A stretch of 64,000 nt of DNA from Paeniglutamicibacter gangotriensis Lz1y (GTDB lineage Bacteria; Actinomycetota; Actinomycetes; Actinomycetales; Micrococcaceae), in assembly GCF_000348945.1 (NCBI RefSeq), contig NZ_AOCK01000008.1:173506-237505 (forward strand), read 5' to 3'. Every line of letters begins with the position of its first letter. The first letter of the stretch is position 1. Made by a program: the position numbers and the translations under genes. The notes beneath the pieces were generated by a model. It was not told where the DNA came from. It saw only the letters and a program-made list of their open reading frames with translations, and made no database searches. Shown here one piece after another: positions 46,408 through 55,806 of the stretch.

Positions 46408-47405
46408 TTGACTCCTCCACGGGCGCGGGGATCGAGAATGAACTGGGTGATGTCGGCCAGCAACGAGCCGATGACAGTGGCCACGGAGATGACCAGCACG
46501 CAGCCGAGCAACACCGGGAAGTCGCTGGTCTGCGCAGCGTTCCAGAAGAGCAGGCCCATGCCGGGGTAGTTGAAGAGCTGCTCGACGACCAAGGCGCCGC
46601 CGAACATGACCGGCAGGTAGTACCCGAGCATGGTCACCACGGGGGTGAGCGAGTTGCGCAGCACGTGGCGGGAAATGACCTTGTTCATCGGTGTGCCCTT
46701 TGCGCGGGCGGTGCGGACGTAGTCCTCGTGCAGGTTGTCGATCGTGGAGGATCGCATGTAGCGGGAGAACGTTGCCACGCCTGCCAGCCCGCTGGTCAGC
46801 ACGGGGAGGACCATTTCCTTGGGCTGGGAGAGGATTTCGGCCACCGTGTCGCCTTGCGGTGCACTGGCCGGAAGCCAGCCCAGAAGTTGAGTGAAAAACA
46901 TGATCAGCAGCAGGCCCAAGAAGAAGCTGGGCGTCGAGTAGACGATGAAGTTCAGGCCGGTCATGACGTAGTCAAAAGCCTTGTTCCGGCGAAGTGCCTG
47001 GGCCATGCCCAACGGGATGGACACCAGCAGTGCCCCGCCGACCGCGGCCAGAGCGAGGATCAGGGTCTTGGGTAGACGCTGGATGATGACCGAGGAGACC
47101 TCGGTGTTCATGACGAACGAACGGCCAAGGTCTCCCTGCAACCACTGGCCGACGTAGTTGAAGTACTGCTGGACCAGCGGAAGGTCAAAGCCCTGCTCGT
47201 GGTTGAACGCAGCGATTTGGGCCGCGGTTGCCTGCTGCCCCAGGATGCCGCGAGCGGGGCCGCCGGGCAGGGCCTGGAGCAGCAGGAACACGATGACTGA
47301 GACGATCGCGATGACGACCGCCGCCTGCACAAGTCTTTTGGCCAAAAACCAACTGAACAGCCGAAGACCTGAGCTATCGCGAGTGGCGGTGGTGGTAGTC
47401 GTCAT
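46404..47405 (-). CDS. ABC importer permease, DppB type
   Basis: 333 residues. N-terminal helix with LVQAAVVIAIVSVIVFLLLQALPG, then RYMRSSTIDNLHEDYVRTARAKG (EAA loop) and GGALVVEQLFNYPGMGLLFWNA, the classical DppB/OppB text. It starts 59 bp after the binding-protein gene. Confidence 0.92.
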   Translation of the reverse strand: MTTTTTATRDSSGLRLFSWFLAKRLVQAAVVIAIVSVIVFLLLQALPGGPARGILGQQATAAQIAAFNHEQGFDLPLVQQYFNYVGQWLQGDLGRSFVMNTEVSSVIIQRLPKTLILALAAVGGALLVSIPLGMAQALRRNKAFDYVMTGLNFIVYSTPSFFLGLLLIMFFTQLLGWLPASAPQGDTVAEILSQPKEMVLPVLTSGLAGVATFSRYMRSSTIDNLHEDYVRTARAKGTPMNKVISRHVLRNSLTPVVTMLGYYLPVMFGGALVVEQLFNYPGMGLLFWNAAQTSDFPVLLGCVLVISVATVIGSLLADITQFILDPRARGGVK

Positions 47406-47464
47406 CGACGATCCTCCCTTCTTGGTGAGCCTTGTGGCTCGTTTGGTGGGCTAGAAGGCCCGAA

Positions 47465-49306
47465 TTACTTGTTCCAGCCCCAGCGCTGCGGGAAGAAGTT
47501 GGCGGTCGGATCCTGGGTGGTGCCGGTCATTCCGTCGCGGATGACCGATACCTGGTAGACCGGGTTCGGCAGCCACATAACTGGCAGCTGTTCGGCCAGC
47601 AGGGCCGAGTATTCCTGCATGGTTTTCGAATCGTTGGTGGTCAACGCGTCGTCCATGAGCTTGTCAGCATCTGTGTTGGAGTAGTTGCCGAAGTTCACCG
47701 AGGCGTCGGTGGCGAAGATTCGTTCGCCGGTCGGGTAGGCCGGGAAGTACCAAGACCCCGCGGCACCGAAGTAGGAGAACTCCCAGGCGCAGTCGGCCGA
47801 GTCGGACTCGCAAGGTGCGGTGCGGTTGAGCACGGTGTTCAGCGGTGCGCGGTCGAAGGTGACGGCTACGCCGACCTCACGGAAGGAGGACTGGATCGCA
47901 GCGAACTGTTTGTCGGCCTCGTCGGACCCTGACTGGACCATCATGGTCAGGTCCATCTTGGTGCCCTTCTTGACTCCCTCGCCGCACTGGTTTTCGGCGG
48001 TGCCTGCTTCCTCGCAGACCAGCACGCCGTCGGCGCCCGGCTTCCATCCGTGGTCGGCGAAGAGGGTCTTGGCCTTCTCGATGTCGAACGGGTACGGGTT
48101 GTTCTTCTGCTCGTCGGAGAGATAGGGGGAAGAAATGTCCTGCGGGACCGGGCCGTAGACCGGGTTTGCTCCGTCCTTCCAGATCACCTTGGAGATGGTG
48201 GGCTGGTCGATTGCTGACTGCAGTGCCTGGCGGACGTAGAGCTGCTTGAAGGTGTCGCCTAACTTCGGGTTGTTGAAGTTGTACGGCATGTAGGTCACTG
48301 CCCAACCTTCCCAAGGATCAATCTGGTAGTTGTTGGACTCGAACTGGGACTTCTGGTCCATCAGCGAAGTGGGGATGTAGCCGTAGTCGATGCCCTTGGA
48401 ACGCAAGAGGTTGACCTCGGCGTCGGCCGAGGTGAATGGCAGCAAATTCACGGTGGCGACCTGGGCGGCGTCTGAGCCGTCGTACTTCTCGTTCTTGCTC
48501 AGGGTGACCTTGCCGGAGTTGTCGAAAGCGCTCAGTGTGAACGGACCGGAGACGACCTTCCACAGTGGGTTGGTGGCATAGGAAGCCATGTCCTCGGAGG
48601 ACTTGGATAGGTACTCGAAGATTTTTTTGGCGCCAGCCTCGGTGCGGTCCTCGTCGCCGACTTTTGCGTCGTCCGAGGTCTTGGCCCAGACGTGCTGCGG
48701 CAGCGGCTTGATGCTGGTCAGCTGCGTTGAAGACATCCAGTCCTGGTTGTAGACCTTGTCGAAGCTCAGCGTGAAGGTCTTCTCATCGGTGTACTTGATG
48801 TCGGTGATGTTGTCGGGAAGGCGGCCTTCCTTGTAGCCGCCCCAGGTTTCCTTGTTCGCCTTGATCAGGTTGAACCAGAACTCCACGTCGCGGGTGGTGA
48901 TCGGCTCGCCATCTGACCAGTTCATGTCGCGCATGTGGAATGTAACTGACTTGCCGTCGGCGGCGTAGTCCATCTTGTCGGCTATGCCGGTTTCCAGGTC
49001 CAGCTTCATCTCACCCTTGGAACCGTCAAAGGTCATCATGGGGGACCAGAGTGCCTGGGCGATCGAGGAGTTGTGGGTGGCCATCTTGCCGGCAGTACCA
49101 ATGGGAAGGATCCAGTTGGGGGTGGCATTCGGGGGCAGAGCGTAGTTCACTGCGTCGGTGTCGACGCCGGCCGGAACGGTGGCAGCGCTGCCTGAGGTGG
49201 TTGGCTCGTTGGCCGTGCTGCCGCCGGCACAACCAGTAAGCAGCAATGCGAAAGCGGTCATGCCTGCGGCAAGCCCGACTTTCAAACGTTTGTGATCGTT
49301 AGACAT
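47465..49306 (-). CDS. Solute-binding lipoprotein, family 5
   Basis: 613 residues. Signal peptide with lipobox LLLTGC (Cys26) anchors it outside the membrane. SBP family 5 features include IAQALWSPMMTFDG, MRDMNWSDGEPITTRDVEFWF and VRQALQSAIDQ. At about 610 residues it is longer than dipeptide-binding DppA (about 535), which would suit a bulkier ligand such as a glycopeptide. AGGAGAG precedes the ATG. First gene of the minus-strand importer operon. Confidence 0.92.
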   Translation of the reverse strand: MSNDHKRLKVGLAAGMTAFALLLTGCAGGSTANEPTTSGSAATVPAGVDTDAVNYALPPNATPNWILPIGTAGKMATHNSSIAQALWSPMMTFDGSKGEMKLDLETGIADKMDYAADGKSVTFHMRDMNWSDGEPITTRDVEFWFNLIKANKETWGGYKEGRLPDNITDIKYTDEKTFTLSFDKVYNQDWMSSTQLTSIKPLPQHVWAKTSDDAKVGDEDRTEAGAKKIFEYLSKSSEDMASYATNPLWKVVSGPFTLSAFDNSGKVTLSKNEKYDGSDAAQVATVNLLPFTSADAEVNLLRSKGIDYGYIPTSLMDQKSQFESNNYQIDPWEGWAVTYMPYNFNNPKLGDTFKQLYVRQALQSAIDQPTISKVIWKDGANPVYGPVPQDISSPYLSDEQKNNPYPFDIEKAKTLFADHGWKPGADGVLVCEEAGTAENQCGEGVKKGTKMDLTMMVQSGSDEADKQFAAIQSSFREVGVAVTFDRAPLNTVLNRTAPCESDSADCAWEFSYFGAAGSWYFPAYPTGERIFATDASVNFGNYSNTDADKLMDDALTTNDSKTMQEYSALLAEQLPVMWLPNPVYQVSVIRDGMTGTTQDPTANFFPQRWGWNK

Positions 49307-49368
49307 TGGGTGATCTCTCCTGAAGCTAGACGTGTGAGTGACGAAGGGTGGAGCCGAAAAACCTTTAA

Positions 49369-49418
49369 TTCGACATCGAACAAAGTATCTTTCGCAATGA
49401 ACGAACTATGTGTAATAT
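49369..49418. promoter_or_regulatory. Divergent promoter with TTCG-rich repeats
   Basis: TTCGA-CA-TCGAA (49369-49380) and TTCG-N7-CGAA (starting 49391) are two inverted repeats in the 226-bp gap between the binding-protein and ROK-regulator genes. TTCGCA (49391-49396) and TAATAT (49413-49418) look like a plus-strand promoter with a 16-bp spacer, so the second repeat would overlap it. They are candidate operators for the ROK repressor. Confidence 0.45.
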
Positions 49419-49532
49419 AGAGCACAAGTGGTGGGTTTCGCATCTCGAGAAGGTAACGATTTCGAACGAGGGCTCACAAAGTCGCCACTGACAAGTCAAA
49501 GTCTGAATCATGAGAAACAAAGGAACACGCCA

Positions 49533-50690
49533 ATGAGCACCGGTGACCTAGCAGTGGATGTGCTGCGGCGCATCGCCGTGGAGCCAGTGACGCGATCGGC
49601 GCTGGCCAAGGAGATGGGTTTGGCTCCCTCCACCATTTCGGCAAAGATCACCGACCTCATGGCCGCCGGGCTTGTCGAGGAAGGCGGGGCAGCGCCCTCG
49701 CGCGGAGGGCGCCCCGGACGGCTGCTTTCCATCACCTACCAAACCGGCCGCGTGGCAGTGATTTCCATGGGAGCCAAGCACGCCAACGTCGCTCTCGCCG
49801 ATCTGGCCCGCACCATCCACGTCAACACGGCAATCACCATCGACGTGGCCCAGGGTCCCGAGGCGACGGTGGAACTCATCGCCGCGGAGGTGCGTTCCTT
49901 GCTGACCAGTCACGGGGGAGAGCTGTTGTCGGTGGGCATCTGCATTCCCGGACCTGTCGATGTGAAACGCCGCATCGTCATTGCGCCATCACGCATGCCC
50001 GGCTGGCACAACCAAGACGTAGGGGCGCTGCTGGAAAAGTCGTTGGGGGTACCAGCCATTACAGACAACGACGCAAACCTTGCGGCTTTAGGCGAATACC
50101 TGTGCCGTCCGGATGCGGCATCAAATTCCATCACAGTGCTGGCCGGTACCGGCGTTGGAACCGGCATCATCGCCGGTGGCGAGCTCTATCGGGGTTCCAC
50201 ATATGCCTCCGGAGACATCACTCACACCAAGGTCGAGGCCGCGGCCGACCGCATGTGTTCCTGTGGCAACCGAGGATGTTTGGAAACCATTGCTTCGGGC
50301 GCTGCCATCGTACGGGACTTAGGCGCGGCAGGCATCGAGGTGAAAGACATCTTCGAGGTCCTCGAGATGGTGCGCGACGGGGACCCCACGGCCAACGGCG
50401 TGGTGCGCGAGGCCGGGCGCCAGCTGGGCCTCGCATTGAGTACCGTGGTGAACTTCTTCAATCCCGGGGATGTCTATCTCACCGGCGCACTCTCAGCCGC
50501 CAGCGTGTATGTCGCGGCCGTGCGCTCGCAAGTCTACGAACGCTGCCTTCCGCTAGCTACGGCAGGGTTGCGCGTGGATGCGACGCAGTCGGGCAACGAG
50601 GCCGGACTCATCGGAGCGGCTGAGCTGGCCATCTTGCATCTGTTGAACCAGCCATCGCTTCCGGCCCGTTTTTCCGAACCAGCTGGCTGA
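49533..50690 (+). CDS. ROK-family transcriptional repressor
   Basis: 385 residues from ATG 49533 (AAAGGA upstream). An N-terminal winged helix (VTRSALAKEMGLAPSTISAKITDLMAAGLVEE) precedes a ROK domain with DNDANLAALGEY, VLAGTGVGTGIIAGG and a complete CSCGNRGCLE zinc motif. NagC/XylR-like repressors respond to sugars. It is divergent from the importer operon and upstream of the peptidase gene, so it probably controls both. Confidence 0.9.
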   Translation: MSTGDLAVDVLRRIAVEPVTRSALAKEMGLAPSTISAKITDLMAAGLVEEGGAAPSRGGRPGRLLSITYQTGRVAVISMGAKHANVALADLARTIHVNTAITIDVAQGPEATVELIAAEVRSLLTSHGGELLSVGICIPGPVDVKRRIVIAPSRMPGWHNQDVGALLEKSLGVPAITDNDANLAALGEYLCRPDAASNSITVLAGTGVGTGIIAGGELYRGSTYASGDITHTKVEAAADRMCSCGNRGCLETIASGAAIVRDLGAAGIEVKDIFEVLEMVRDGDPTANGVVREAGRQLGLALSTVVNFFNPGDVYLTGALSAASVYVAAVRSQVYERCLPLATAGLRVDATQSGNEAGLIGAAELAILHLLNQPSLPARFSEPAG

Positions 50691-50747
50691 ACCAAAGCAC
50701 TACACATCCGATTTTCATCCCCGCACGGAATTAGGAGCCCCATTCCC

Positions 50748-52286
50748 ATGAACGCAGCAGCAACCCGTCCACGCATTGGCACCGGTGGCATGTCCATCGA
50801 AGCCTCGGCCTTCTCCCCGCACCGCTCGGGTTTCGAAGCCTTCAACTTCACCAAGGATGATGTGCTGCTTTCGCGCTACACCGTGCTATCGCCCGGCCAC
50901 GTGAACCACGATGCGTCGGTGGCCGACGGGGCGACCTGGGTACCGCTGGTTCATGCTCGCTCACTGCCTGGCGGCATGGTCGAGCCGGTCGTATACGAGA
51001 CCCTGAAGGCCGAGCTGATCGAAATGATCCACGCGCAGGGCCCATTTGACGGATTCTTCTTAGACATCCACGGCGCTATGACAGTGGTGGGACGCCAAGA
51101 TGCCGAGGCAGATCTGGCCCGTGCCGTGCGCACAGCACTGGATGAGGTCAGTGCCAAAGCCGGTAGCCCGCGCACACTGGTTTCAGCGACCATGGACCTG
51201 CACGGCAACGTCACCTCGGACCTGGTCGAGCAGTGCGATTTGATAACCTGCTACCGCATGGCACCGCACGAAGACGAGCAGGAAACCAAGACCCGTGCCA
51301 TGGCTAACCTGATTGCCCGCTTGGTAGGGGGTATGGGTGCACCGGCCAAGGCCTACGTGCGTGTCCCGGTGCTGCTTCCCGGCGAAAAGACCTCCACCCG
51401 GCTGGAACCTGCCACAGGAATTTACGAGGCGATCTTGCCAATCGAGGCTTCCGAAGGCATCGTCGACGCCTCGATCTGGGTCGGTTACGCCTGGGCCGAC
51501 GAGCCGCGCTGCTACGCTACCGTCGTGGTCACTGGGGACGACGCCGAGCTGGCCTCGGCCAAGGCCACGGAGCTGGCCGCCAGATACTGGGATGCCCGCG
51601 CCGAATTCCAATTCGTTGCCCCCGCTGCCAGCCTAGACGCCTGCCTGGCTGCCGCACTGGCGCCGGGCGCCAGTCGCCCCTACCTGCTATCGGACTCAGG
51701 CGACAATCCGACCGCCGGTGGCTCCGGGGACGTCACCTGGACTCTTACGCAACTGATCAACGACCCGCGCTTTTCCGATGGCGGCCCGCGTACCGTGGTG
51801 GCCTCGGTCTTCGACAAGGAAGCTGTCGCCGCATGCTTCGACGCGGGGATGGGATCGGGCATCGAGGTCACAGCCGGCGCGCTAGTCGACCACGTTCATT
51901 CCGGGCCTGTGACGCTGAAGGGCATCGTGCTGCAACTGACCGAGGGGGATGAGACTTCCGGCCGCGTCGCTGTGGTTAAGATCGGCTCGATCGAGGCCAT
52001 CGTTACTGAACGGCGCAAGCCGTACCACCAGATCTCCGACTTCGCCGCCGCAGGCCTCACCGTCACAGACGCAGACATCGTCGTGGTGAAGATCGGCTAT
52101 CTGGAGCCTGAGCTCTTCGAACTGGCGGCTGACTGGATGCTGATGCTTACCCCTGGCGGTGTGGACCAAGATCTGATCCGCCTAGGACACAAACATATCG
52201 ATCGCCCAATGTTCCCGTTTGACACCGAAATGAGCGCGCCGGACCTCACCGCCACGGTGTTCCCGGCCATCCCTGCAAATGCCTAG
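50748..52286 (+). CDS. M81-family metallopeptidase (MlrC-like)
   Basis: 512 residues, ATG with AGGAG upstream. GTGGMSIEASAFSPHRSG, FLDIHGAMTVVG, ATMDLHGNVTSDL and YRMAPHEDEQET carry the Asp/His residues of the family; DSGDNPTAGGSGD is in the C-terminal half. MlrC acts on linearised microcystin, but most family members are of unknown substrate and often sit with Dpp-type importers. It probably processes the imported compound. No signal peptide. Confidence 0.9.
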   Translation: MNAAATRPRIGTGGMSIEASAFSPHRSGFEAFNFTKDDVLLSRYTVLSPGHVNHDASVADGATWVPLVHARSLPGGMVEPVVYETLKAELIEMIHAQGPFDGFFLDIHGAMTVVGRQDAEADLARAVRTALDEVSAKAGSPRTLVSATMDLHGNVTSDLVEQCDLITCYRMAPHEDEQETKTRAMANLIARLVGGMGAPAKAYVRVPVLLPGEKTSTRLEPATGIYEAILPIEASEGIVDASIWVGYAWADEPRCYATVVVTGDDAELASAKATELAARYWDARAEFQFVAPAASLDACLAAALAPGASRPYLLSDSGDNPTAGGSGDVTWTLTQLINDPRFSDGGPRTVVASVFDKEAVAACFDAGMGSGIEVTAGALVDHVHSGPVTLKGIVLQLTEGDETSGRVAVVKIGSIEAIVTERRKPYHQISDFAAAGLTVTDADIVVVKIGYLEPELFELAADWMLMLTPGGVDQDLIRLGHKHIDRPMFPFDTEMSAPDLTATVFPAIPANA

Positions 52287-53022
52287 CCACATGACGAAAC
52301 TCGAGATCGCGGTCCAGGATGCGGTGGGAGCCAGGATTGCCCTGGAGAATGGTGCTGACAGAGTCGAATTGTGCTCCGCGTTGGGCATGGGCGGGCTAAC
52401 GCCCACCCTGGGCACCATCGAGGCGGCGGTTGCCGTGGGAATCGGCGTGCACGTGCTGATCCGTCCACGCGGTGGCGGGTACACCTACACACCGGCCGAG
52501 ATCGAGCTCATGGCTGTTGATATTTCCCGCGCCGCCCACGCCGGGGTTGCAGGGATCGTGATCGGTGCACTGACCGAGGACGATGCCGCACTGGACATCG
52601 AAGTGCTCGCCACCCTGGTTGCCGCTGCGCATACGGTGAACCGTGACATCGAAATCACCGTCCACCGCTGCGTGGACGTGCTGCTGGAAAACGGAATGTC
52701 GGTTGTCGAGCTTATCGCGCAGCTGCGTTCCGCCGGTGCGCACAGGATCTTGACCTCCGGCGGTGCACCGGTCTCGGGAGCCGGCGCCGAGGTGCTGCAC
52801 CGGTTACGAACCGAGGCGGCGGGCAACCCGCAGGTTCAGGCAGGCGGCGGCGTGACGATCGAGGATATACCCGTCCTTTCCTTCCTGGACGGAATCCACC
52901 TGTCGGCGCGCACCCAAACCATTTGGGGTGCCTCGGGTCCCGGTGGCGGGGAATCGACTTTCGACGTGACCAGCTCCGAGCAGGTTGCGGCTGCCGCTGC
53001 TGCCCTAGCCAAGGCCGAGTAA
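52279..53022 (+). CDS. cutC: CutC-family TIM-barrel protein
   Basis: 247 residues; overlaps the M81 stop by 8 nt, ATG 52291 is an alternative start. The barrel text is complete: LEIAVQDAVGARIALENGADRVELCS, GLTPTLGTIE, VLIRPRGGGYTYT, GIVIGALTEDD, EITVHRCVD, RILTSGGAP and GGGVTIEDI. CutC is named for copper homeostasis, but direct evidence for copper handling is thin. Being coupled to an M81 peptidase, a ROK repressor and a peptide importer argues for an enzymatic role in catabolism. Confidence 0.9.
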   Translation: MPSHMTKLEIAVQDAVGARIALENGADRVELCSALGMGGLTPTLGTIEAAVAVGIGVHVLIRPRGGGYTYTPAEIELMAVDISRAAHAGVAGIVIGALTEDDAALDIEVLATLVAAAHTVNRDIEITVHRCVDVLLENGMSVVELIAQLRSAGAHRILTSGGAPVSGAGAEVLHRLRTEAAGNPQVQAGGGVTIEDIPVLSFLDGIHLSARTQTIWGASGPGGGESTFDVTSSEQVAAAAAALAKAE

Positions 53023-53229
53023 CACTAAGCGTGACCGGGTGGAGGACATTTCAGGGCCAGCTGGACGATCGTTATGCTCTATCCGGCCTTGACACGTGGT
53101 CGCGCGAAGTGTGACTTGTGCTACGCATTGGCTAACATGTTGAGAGTGTGACCTGCGTCGTCAGCAGGCATTGCGCGCAGGAAACAGCACCACGTGCCAC
53201 CAGTACTCCAGAAAGGGGCGACGGCCAGC

Positions 53230-54015
53230 ATGCTCAATGATGAGACCATCACCCAAATTGCCGATGAACTCGTTCAGGCGGGCCACGACCGGGTTCCGGT
53301 CAAACGGCTCACCGCGAGATTCCCCGAGATGACCGTCGATGACTCCTACAAGGTCCAGAACCTCTGGCGCCGACGCTCGGAAGCCAACGGCCGCATCCTG
53401 GCCGGACGAAAGATCGGGTTGACCTCGCGCGCCATGCAAATGGCCACGGGCATCACGGAACCGGACTACGGCATCATCTTCGATGACATGGTGTTGGACT
53501 CGGGCTGCACCATCGAATGGGACAAGTACACCCACCCTCGCGTGGAAATGGAACTGGCGTTCAAGCTCAACAAGGACATCGAAGGCCCCAACGCCAACAT
53601 TTTCGACGTCCTGAACGCCACCGAATACGTCATCCCCGCCCTGGAGATCCTCGACTCGCGCATCGAGATGGAAGGACGCACGATCGTCGACACCATCAGC
53701 GACAATGCAGCGATGGGCGCCATGGTCATCGGCGGTAACCCGATGAAGCCCTCCGACCTTGACCTACGCTGGGTCTCGGGCATCCTGTTCAAGAACCAGG
53801 TCGTCGAGGAGACCGGCGTCGCGGCCGGGGTACTGAACCACCCGGCGGCCGGGGTGTACTGGCTGGCCAACAAGATCGCCGCCCACGGCGACAAGCTCAA
53901 CGCCGGGGAAATCATCTTGGCCGGCTCCTTCACCCGCCCCATGTGGGTGGATAAGGGCGACACAGTCTTTGCCGATTACGGACGAATGGGGACAGTAACA
54001 TGCCATTTCTCATAG
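53230..54015 (+). CDS. hpaH: 2-oxo-hept-4-ene-1,7-dioate hydratase
   Basis: 261 residues from ATG 53230 (AAAGGGG upstream). Fumarylacetoacetase-fold hydratase: GRKIGLTSRAMQ, EPDYGIIFDDM, HPRVEMELAFKL (metal ligands Glu and Glu), DNAAMGAMVIGG and AGSFTRPMWV match HpaH of the homoprotocatechuate pathway. It overlaps hpaI by 16 nt. The upstream pathway genes are not in this window. Confidence 0.9.
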   Translation: MLNDETITQIADELVQAGHDRVPVKRLTARFPEMTVDDSYKVQNLWRRRSEANGRILAGRKIGLTSRAMQMATGITEPDYGIIFDDMVLDSGCTIEWDKYTHPRVEMELAFKLNKDIEGPNANIFDVLNATEYVIPALEILDSRIEMEGRTIVDTISDNAAMGAMVIGGNPMKPSDLDLRWVSGILFKNQVVEETGVAAGVLNHPAAGVYWLANKIAAHGDKLNAGEIILAGSFTRPMWVDKGDTVFADYGRMGTVTCHFS

Positions 54016-54815
54016 AACCAGACCCGTCCTTCAAGGACGCACTGAACCACGCAGACCGCGCCCTTGCGGGCATTTGGGTATGCTCCGGCTCCCCGCTGGT
54101 TGCGGAGATCTGCGCCGGGGCAGGCTTCGACTGGATCTTCATCGACGCCGAACACTCGCCCAACGGACTTGAATCAATCCTGGTGCAGCTGCAGTCGGTG
54201 CGCGGATACCCGGTCATCCCGGTGGTCCGTCCGCCGGTCAACGACACCGTGGTCATCAAGCAGTACCTGGATTTGGGCGTGCAATCGCTGATCATCCCGA
54301 TGGTCAACACCGCCGAGGACGCCCGCGATGCGGTGGCTGCCTGCCACTACCCGCCGATGGGTGTGCGTGGCGTCGGCTCGGCGCTGGCCCGCTCGGCCCG
54401 CTGGAACCGCGTCCCGGACTACCTGACCAGGGCCGGGGAATCGCTGACCCTGATGGTGCAGATCGAATCGGCGCAAGCCGTCCAGAACGTCGAGGCGATC
54501 GTTTCCACCGAAGGGGTCGACGGCATCTTCATCGGTCCCTCGGACCTCGCCGCCTCCATGGGCGTGATCGGGCAGCAGGACCACCCTGACGTCGTGGCAG
54601 CGGTGGAAAAATCCATTGCCGCTGGCAAGGCCGCCGGAAAGTACGTCGGGGTCAACGCGTTCGCTGAGGCCGCGGCCAAACGCTACATCGAACTCGGTGC
54701 CCACTATGTGGGTGTCGGCGCCGATGTGTCGCTGCTGGCCCGGGGCACCGAGGCGCTGGCAGCCAAGTTCAGGCCCACTGCCGCAGGCCCGACCGGGACA
54801 CCGACCAGCTACTGA
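54000..54815 (+). CDS. hpaI: 4-hydroxy-2-oxoheptanedioate aldolase
   Basis: 271 residues, class II HpcH/HpaI aldolase. GIWVCSGSPLVAEICAGAGFDWIFIDAEHSPN, VVRPPVNDTVVIKQYLDLGVQSLIIPMV, MVQIESAQAV (metal Glu) and IFIGPSDLAASMG (metal Asp) are all present. It splits the hydratase product to pyruvate and succinate semialdehyde. A strong terminator follows. Confidence 0.92.
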   Translation: MPFLIEPDPSFKDALNHADRALAGIWVCSGSPLVAEICAGAGFDWIFIDAEHSPNGLESILVQLQSVRGYPVIPVVRPPVNDTVVIKQYLDLGVQSLIIPMVNTAEDARDAVAACHYPPMGVRGVGSALARSARWNRVPDYLTRAGESLTLMVQIESAQAVQNVEAIVSTEGVDGIFIGPSDLAASMGVIGQQDHPDVVAAVEKSIAAGKAAGKYVGVNAFAEAAAKRYIELGAHYVGVGADVSLLARGTEALAAKFRPTAAGPTGTPTSY

Positions 54816-54848
54816 CCTCTCGCCGGACCCATCCCGGCAGCACCTCAC

Positions 54849-54898
54849 AAGCGGTCTTGTCCGGAGCATTGAGCTCCGCACAGGACCGCTTGGTTTTT
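54849..54898 (+). terminator. Intrinsic terminator of hpaHI
   Basis: AAGCGGTC (54849-54856) pairs with GACCGCTT (54884-54891), with inner CGGAGC/GCTCCG pairing, followed by a T5 run at 54894-54898. Confidence 0.85.
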
Positions 54899-54984
54899 CT
54901 CCGAGGACGGCACCGAGGACCGGTAAACCCGTGGTTTATGCCCGGCGCGGGACCCTGCAGTCAGCAGCACGAGGCCACAAGAGA

Positions 54985-54990
54985 TAGGCT
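54985..54990 (+). promoter_or_regulatory. Leaderless -10 box of the TauE/SafE gene
   Basis: TAGGCT ends 7 nt before the ATG at 54998 and no ribosome site is present, consistent with a leaderless transcript. The -35 element is not clear. Confidence 0.45.
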
Positions 54991-54997
54991 CGTGCGA

Positions 54998-55744
54998 ATG
55001 GAACTTCCCCTCATTTTGCTTGTCCTTGGCATGGTCGTGATCGGTGCCATCGCCCAGCGTGTGGCGGGCCTCGGATTCGCGATGCTCATCTCACCGTTCC
55101 TTGTCATCGCCCTCGGCGCCCACCAAGGGGTGTTCCTGGTGAACATCTGCGGGGTGGTCTCTTCGGCGCTGATCATGCCGCGGGTCTGGAAAGACATCGA
55201 CTGGTCGATGTTCCGCTGGCTGTGTTCCTTCTCGGTCTTCGGATCCGTGGCCGGAGCCCTACTGGCCGGCGGGTTGCCGCAGGCCCCGCTGTCGATCGTC
55301 GTCGGCGCGGTGGTGCTGGCGGCGTTGCTGCTCTCACTGATCCTGGTTCGCGCCAACGTGGTTGTTGAGGGACAGATCCCCAAGGGAACCGCGGGGTTCT
55401 TATCCGGGCTGACCAACTCGCTGGCCGGGGTCGGGGGACCTGCGGTGAGCGCCTACGCGGTGTTGGCCCGCTGGCCACAACGGTCCTTCGCCGCCACCTT
55501 GCAGCCGTTTTTTGTGGTGACCGGGCTGGTCACCATCATGATGAAATTCATCGTCACCCCCGATCAGCTTCCCCCGCTTCCGGCGTGGGCCTGGATCGCG
55601 GTTGCGGTGTTCATCTGGGCCGGAGTGCTCATCGGTGAGCAGGTTCAGCGCGTGGTTACCGACCGGCACGCGCGTTTCTTCGTGCTGTGTTTCGCCTTCT
55701 TCGGTGCCATCACCGCCTTGGTTAGCGGGTTGCGCGGACTGTGA
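54998..55744 (+). CDS. TauE/SafE-family sulfite/anion exporter
   Basis: 248 residues, about eight helices. The duplicated pattern LVLGMVVIGAIAQRVAGLGFAM and GFLSGLTNSLAGVGGPAVSAY is the TauE/SafE signature. It exports sulfite, sulfoacetate or similar anions, or may move other small acids. It lies 62 bp upstream of the DUF6350 gene. Confidence 0.88.
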   Translation: MELPLILLVLGMVVIGAIAQRVAGLGFAMLISPFLVIALGAHQGVFLVNICGVVSSALIMPRVWKDIDWSMFRWLCSFSVFGSVAGALLAGGLPQAPLSIVVGAVVLAALLLSLILVRANVVVEGQIPKGTAGFLSGLTNSLAGVGGPAVSAYAVLARWPQRSFAATLQPFFVVTGLVTIMMKFIVTPDQLPPLPAWAWIAVAVFIWAGVLIGEQVQRVVTDRHARFFVLCFAFFGAITALVSGLRGL

Positions 55745-55806
55745 GCTCACGGGCGGGCCGCGCCAATCCGCGCCTGCCCGCAGCATCAATGGCACGATTA
55801 GAGACG

